From: Clostridium sp. UBA6758
Lineage (GTDB): Bacteria; Bacillota; Clostridia; Clostridiales; Clostridiaceae
Reading direction: 5' to 3'
NCBI GenBank assembly: GCA_002453475.1
Contig: DKGY01000039.1
Span: 52,568-58,244, forward strand
Length of the DNA stretch: 5,677 nucleotides
How positions within the stretch are numbered: the first letter of the stretch is position 1; each line of letters starts with the position of its first letter. This document shows, piece by piece, positions 4,936 to 5,677 of this stretch. Both the position numbers and the translations under genes were made by a program. Below the pieces are notes generated by a model, which worked only from the letters and a program-made list of their open reading frames with translations, made no database searches and was not told the origin of the DNA.

Positions 4936-5496
4936 CTATTTTAGTGCTTCACATATGACTGATTCATGAAAGTCAGTATTCAATAAATCCATAAAGACTT
5001 CATCAAACTCATTATTTCCATATATAATAGCGTTTCTTCTTCTTCCTATCTCTTTAAAGCCAATCTTCTTGCATAAGTTAATAGCCCTTTCATTAAAAGA
5101 AAAAGTCTCTATCATTACGTTTCTAAGATTTATCACATTAAAAGCAAAATCCAATATTAGCTTTGTTGCTTCTGTTCCTATACCTTTATTTCTATGATTT
5201 GAATCTCCAATAAACATTCCAAGAACAGCATTTCTGTATATGTGGCTTATTCTCATAAGTCTTATAACCCCTATGGCCTCGTCATTTTCAGAGTCAATTA
5301 TATAGAAGGCATATCCTCTCTCATTCATACCATTTAAATACTCTCTTTGAGCATCAACTGTTATCATATCTGATATATCTCCAGTTCTTATGGAAACTCT
5401 CAAGTCATTGCTCCATCGAGCTACTTTATCTGCTAGTGTAGCATCTGCTGGAGAAAGATAACATTTATCTCCAACTAGTTTCTTTAAAAATTCCAT
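4936..5496 (-). CDS. GNAT family N-acetyltransferase (RimJ/RimL-like)
   Basis: The 186-residue protein is a single GNAT domain of the RimJ/RimL-like size class, transferring acetyl from acetyl-CoA to an amine. Evidence: the N-terminal strand KCYLSPADATLADKVARWSND (11-31), central strands YAFYIIDSENDEAIGVIRL (62-80) and VLGMFIGD (91-98), the acetyl-CoA pyrophosphate loop HRNKGIGTEA (101-110) matching R-x-x-G-x-G, and the C-terminal FNERAINLCKKIGFKEIGRRR (134-154) with the typical N-x-x-A-x-x-x-x-x-x-x-G-F pattern. The acceptor (protein N-terminus, small amine or antibiotic) cannot be told. The ATG at 5496 has only a modest GTGAG-type ribosome site about 7 nt upstream. It is monocistronic as far as visible, ending at the long hairpin terminator. 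I found no convincing promoter. Confidence 0.9.
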   Translation of the reverse strand: MEFLKKLVGDKCYLSPADATLADKVARWSNDLRVSIRTGDISDMITVDAQREYLNGMNERGYAFYIIDSENDEAIGVIRLMRISHIYRNAVLGMFIGDSNHRNKGIGTEATKLILDFAFNVINLRNVMIETFSFNERAINLCKKIGFKEIGRRRNAIIYGNNEFDEVFMDLLNTDFHESVICEALK

Positions 5497-5540
5497 ATAT
5501 ATCTCACTTTCTTTTATGCATATTAAATCTATTGTATTTT

Positions 5541-5591
5541 AAGTAAACTCCTTCTCACATGCACTGTTTTAAAGGAAACTCCTTCTCATAT
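5541..5591. repeat. Two imperfect 20-bp direct repeats, period 31
   Basis: Positions 5541-5560 and 5572-5591 match at 18 of 20 bases and share the exact core AAACTCCTTCTCA (5545-5557 and 5576-5588). On the minus strand each reads GAGAAGGAGTTT, which resembles a ribosome binding site, but no gene follows the upstream copy. Possibly a dispersed intergenic repeat or duplicated leader piece. Confidence 0.6.
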
Positions 5592-5677
5592 ATATTCGAA
5601 TGAGTAAGTTCCACTGACCAAATATAAAATTTGGAGTGATATTGCTAAAGCAACCTTTCGCTTCGCTCTCGAAGAAA
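5585..5677. other. Hairpin-rich non-coding stretch at window edge
   Basis: Short inverted repeats follow one another. CTCAT/ATGAG (5585-5589 with 5600-5604) comes first. Next is CACT + CCAAAT / ATTTGG + AGTG (5612-5638), with a 2-nt GA bulge and loop ATAAA. Then comes TTGC/GCAA (5642-5645 with 5650-5653), and finally CTTCG/CGAAG around a CTCT loop near 5660-5674. The last 35 bases are visibly richer in G and C than the rest of the window. No gene with ribosome site and start is seen. It may be the end of a structured RNA or a dispersed repeat cut by the window edge. Confidence 0.35.

Noticed and set aside
5569..5677. Minus-strand frame open from the window edge to TAA at 5569, with a second open minus frame across the same bases
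   Set aside because: Two frames are open at once, no conserved domain is visible, and the region is made of repeats and hairpins. More likely chance or repeat-borne than the end of a gene, but the upstream sequence is needed to be certain.

Overview
The window looks like chromosomal DNA from an anaerobic, low-GC Firmicute of the Clostridium type. The base composition is strongly AT-rich. Ribosome binding sites are strong AAGGAGG-like sequences, promoters match the sigma-A consensus closely, and U-tract terminators sit between converging genes. It carries hydG, the maturase specific to [FeFe]-hydrogenase, together with its usual small companion, the TM1266-type regulator. The species cannot be fixed from the sequence alone.

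Layout, left to right. Positions 1-287 (+) hold the 3' end of a membrane protein with a Cys-rich CPxGxxxQ iron-sulfur motif. It converges on hydG across a palindromic bidirectional terminator. Positions 314-2063 (-) hold the TM1266-like regulator followed by hydG. Ahead of them lies a leader of about 165 nt with a good promoter, an 11-codon mini-ORF behind a perfect ribosome binding site, and an intrinsic terminator placed before the regulator's TTG start. A divergent promoter 14 bp away drives an AEC-family (auxin efflux carrier type) transporter (2371-3309, +). That gene ends in an 18-bp-stem terminator shared with the next minus-strand unit. This unit is an ArsR-type repressor gene (3845-4231) overlapping by one base a NifX/NifB-like cluster-binding protein gene (3474-3845). 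It is driven by a consensus promoter whose -10 lies inside a perfect 18-bp inverted repeat. A single-domain rhodanese gene (4342-4662, -) sits upstream of it. A GNAT acetyltransferase (4936-5496, -) is separated from the rhodanese by a long hairpin terminator flanked by a second inverted repeat. The last ~140 bp hold direct repeats and serial small hairpins with no convincing gene.

How the parts fit. HydG makes the CO and cyanide ligands of the hydrogenase H-cluster from tyrosine, and the TM1266 protein is its regular genomic partner. The rhodanese, ArsR and NifX-like group suggests handling or sensing of sulfur, metal or Fe-S clusters, with the Cys-rich tail of the repressor as a possible sensor. 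Whether the two groups are functionally connected is inference. The most interesting element is the leader before the TM1266-like gene and hydG. It combines a translated mini-ORF, a terminator, and an alternative long-range pairing that would break the terminator stem, so it is a candidate cis-regulatory RNA for hydrogenase maturation.
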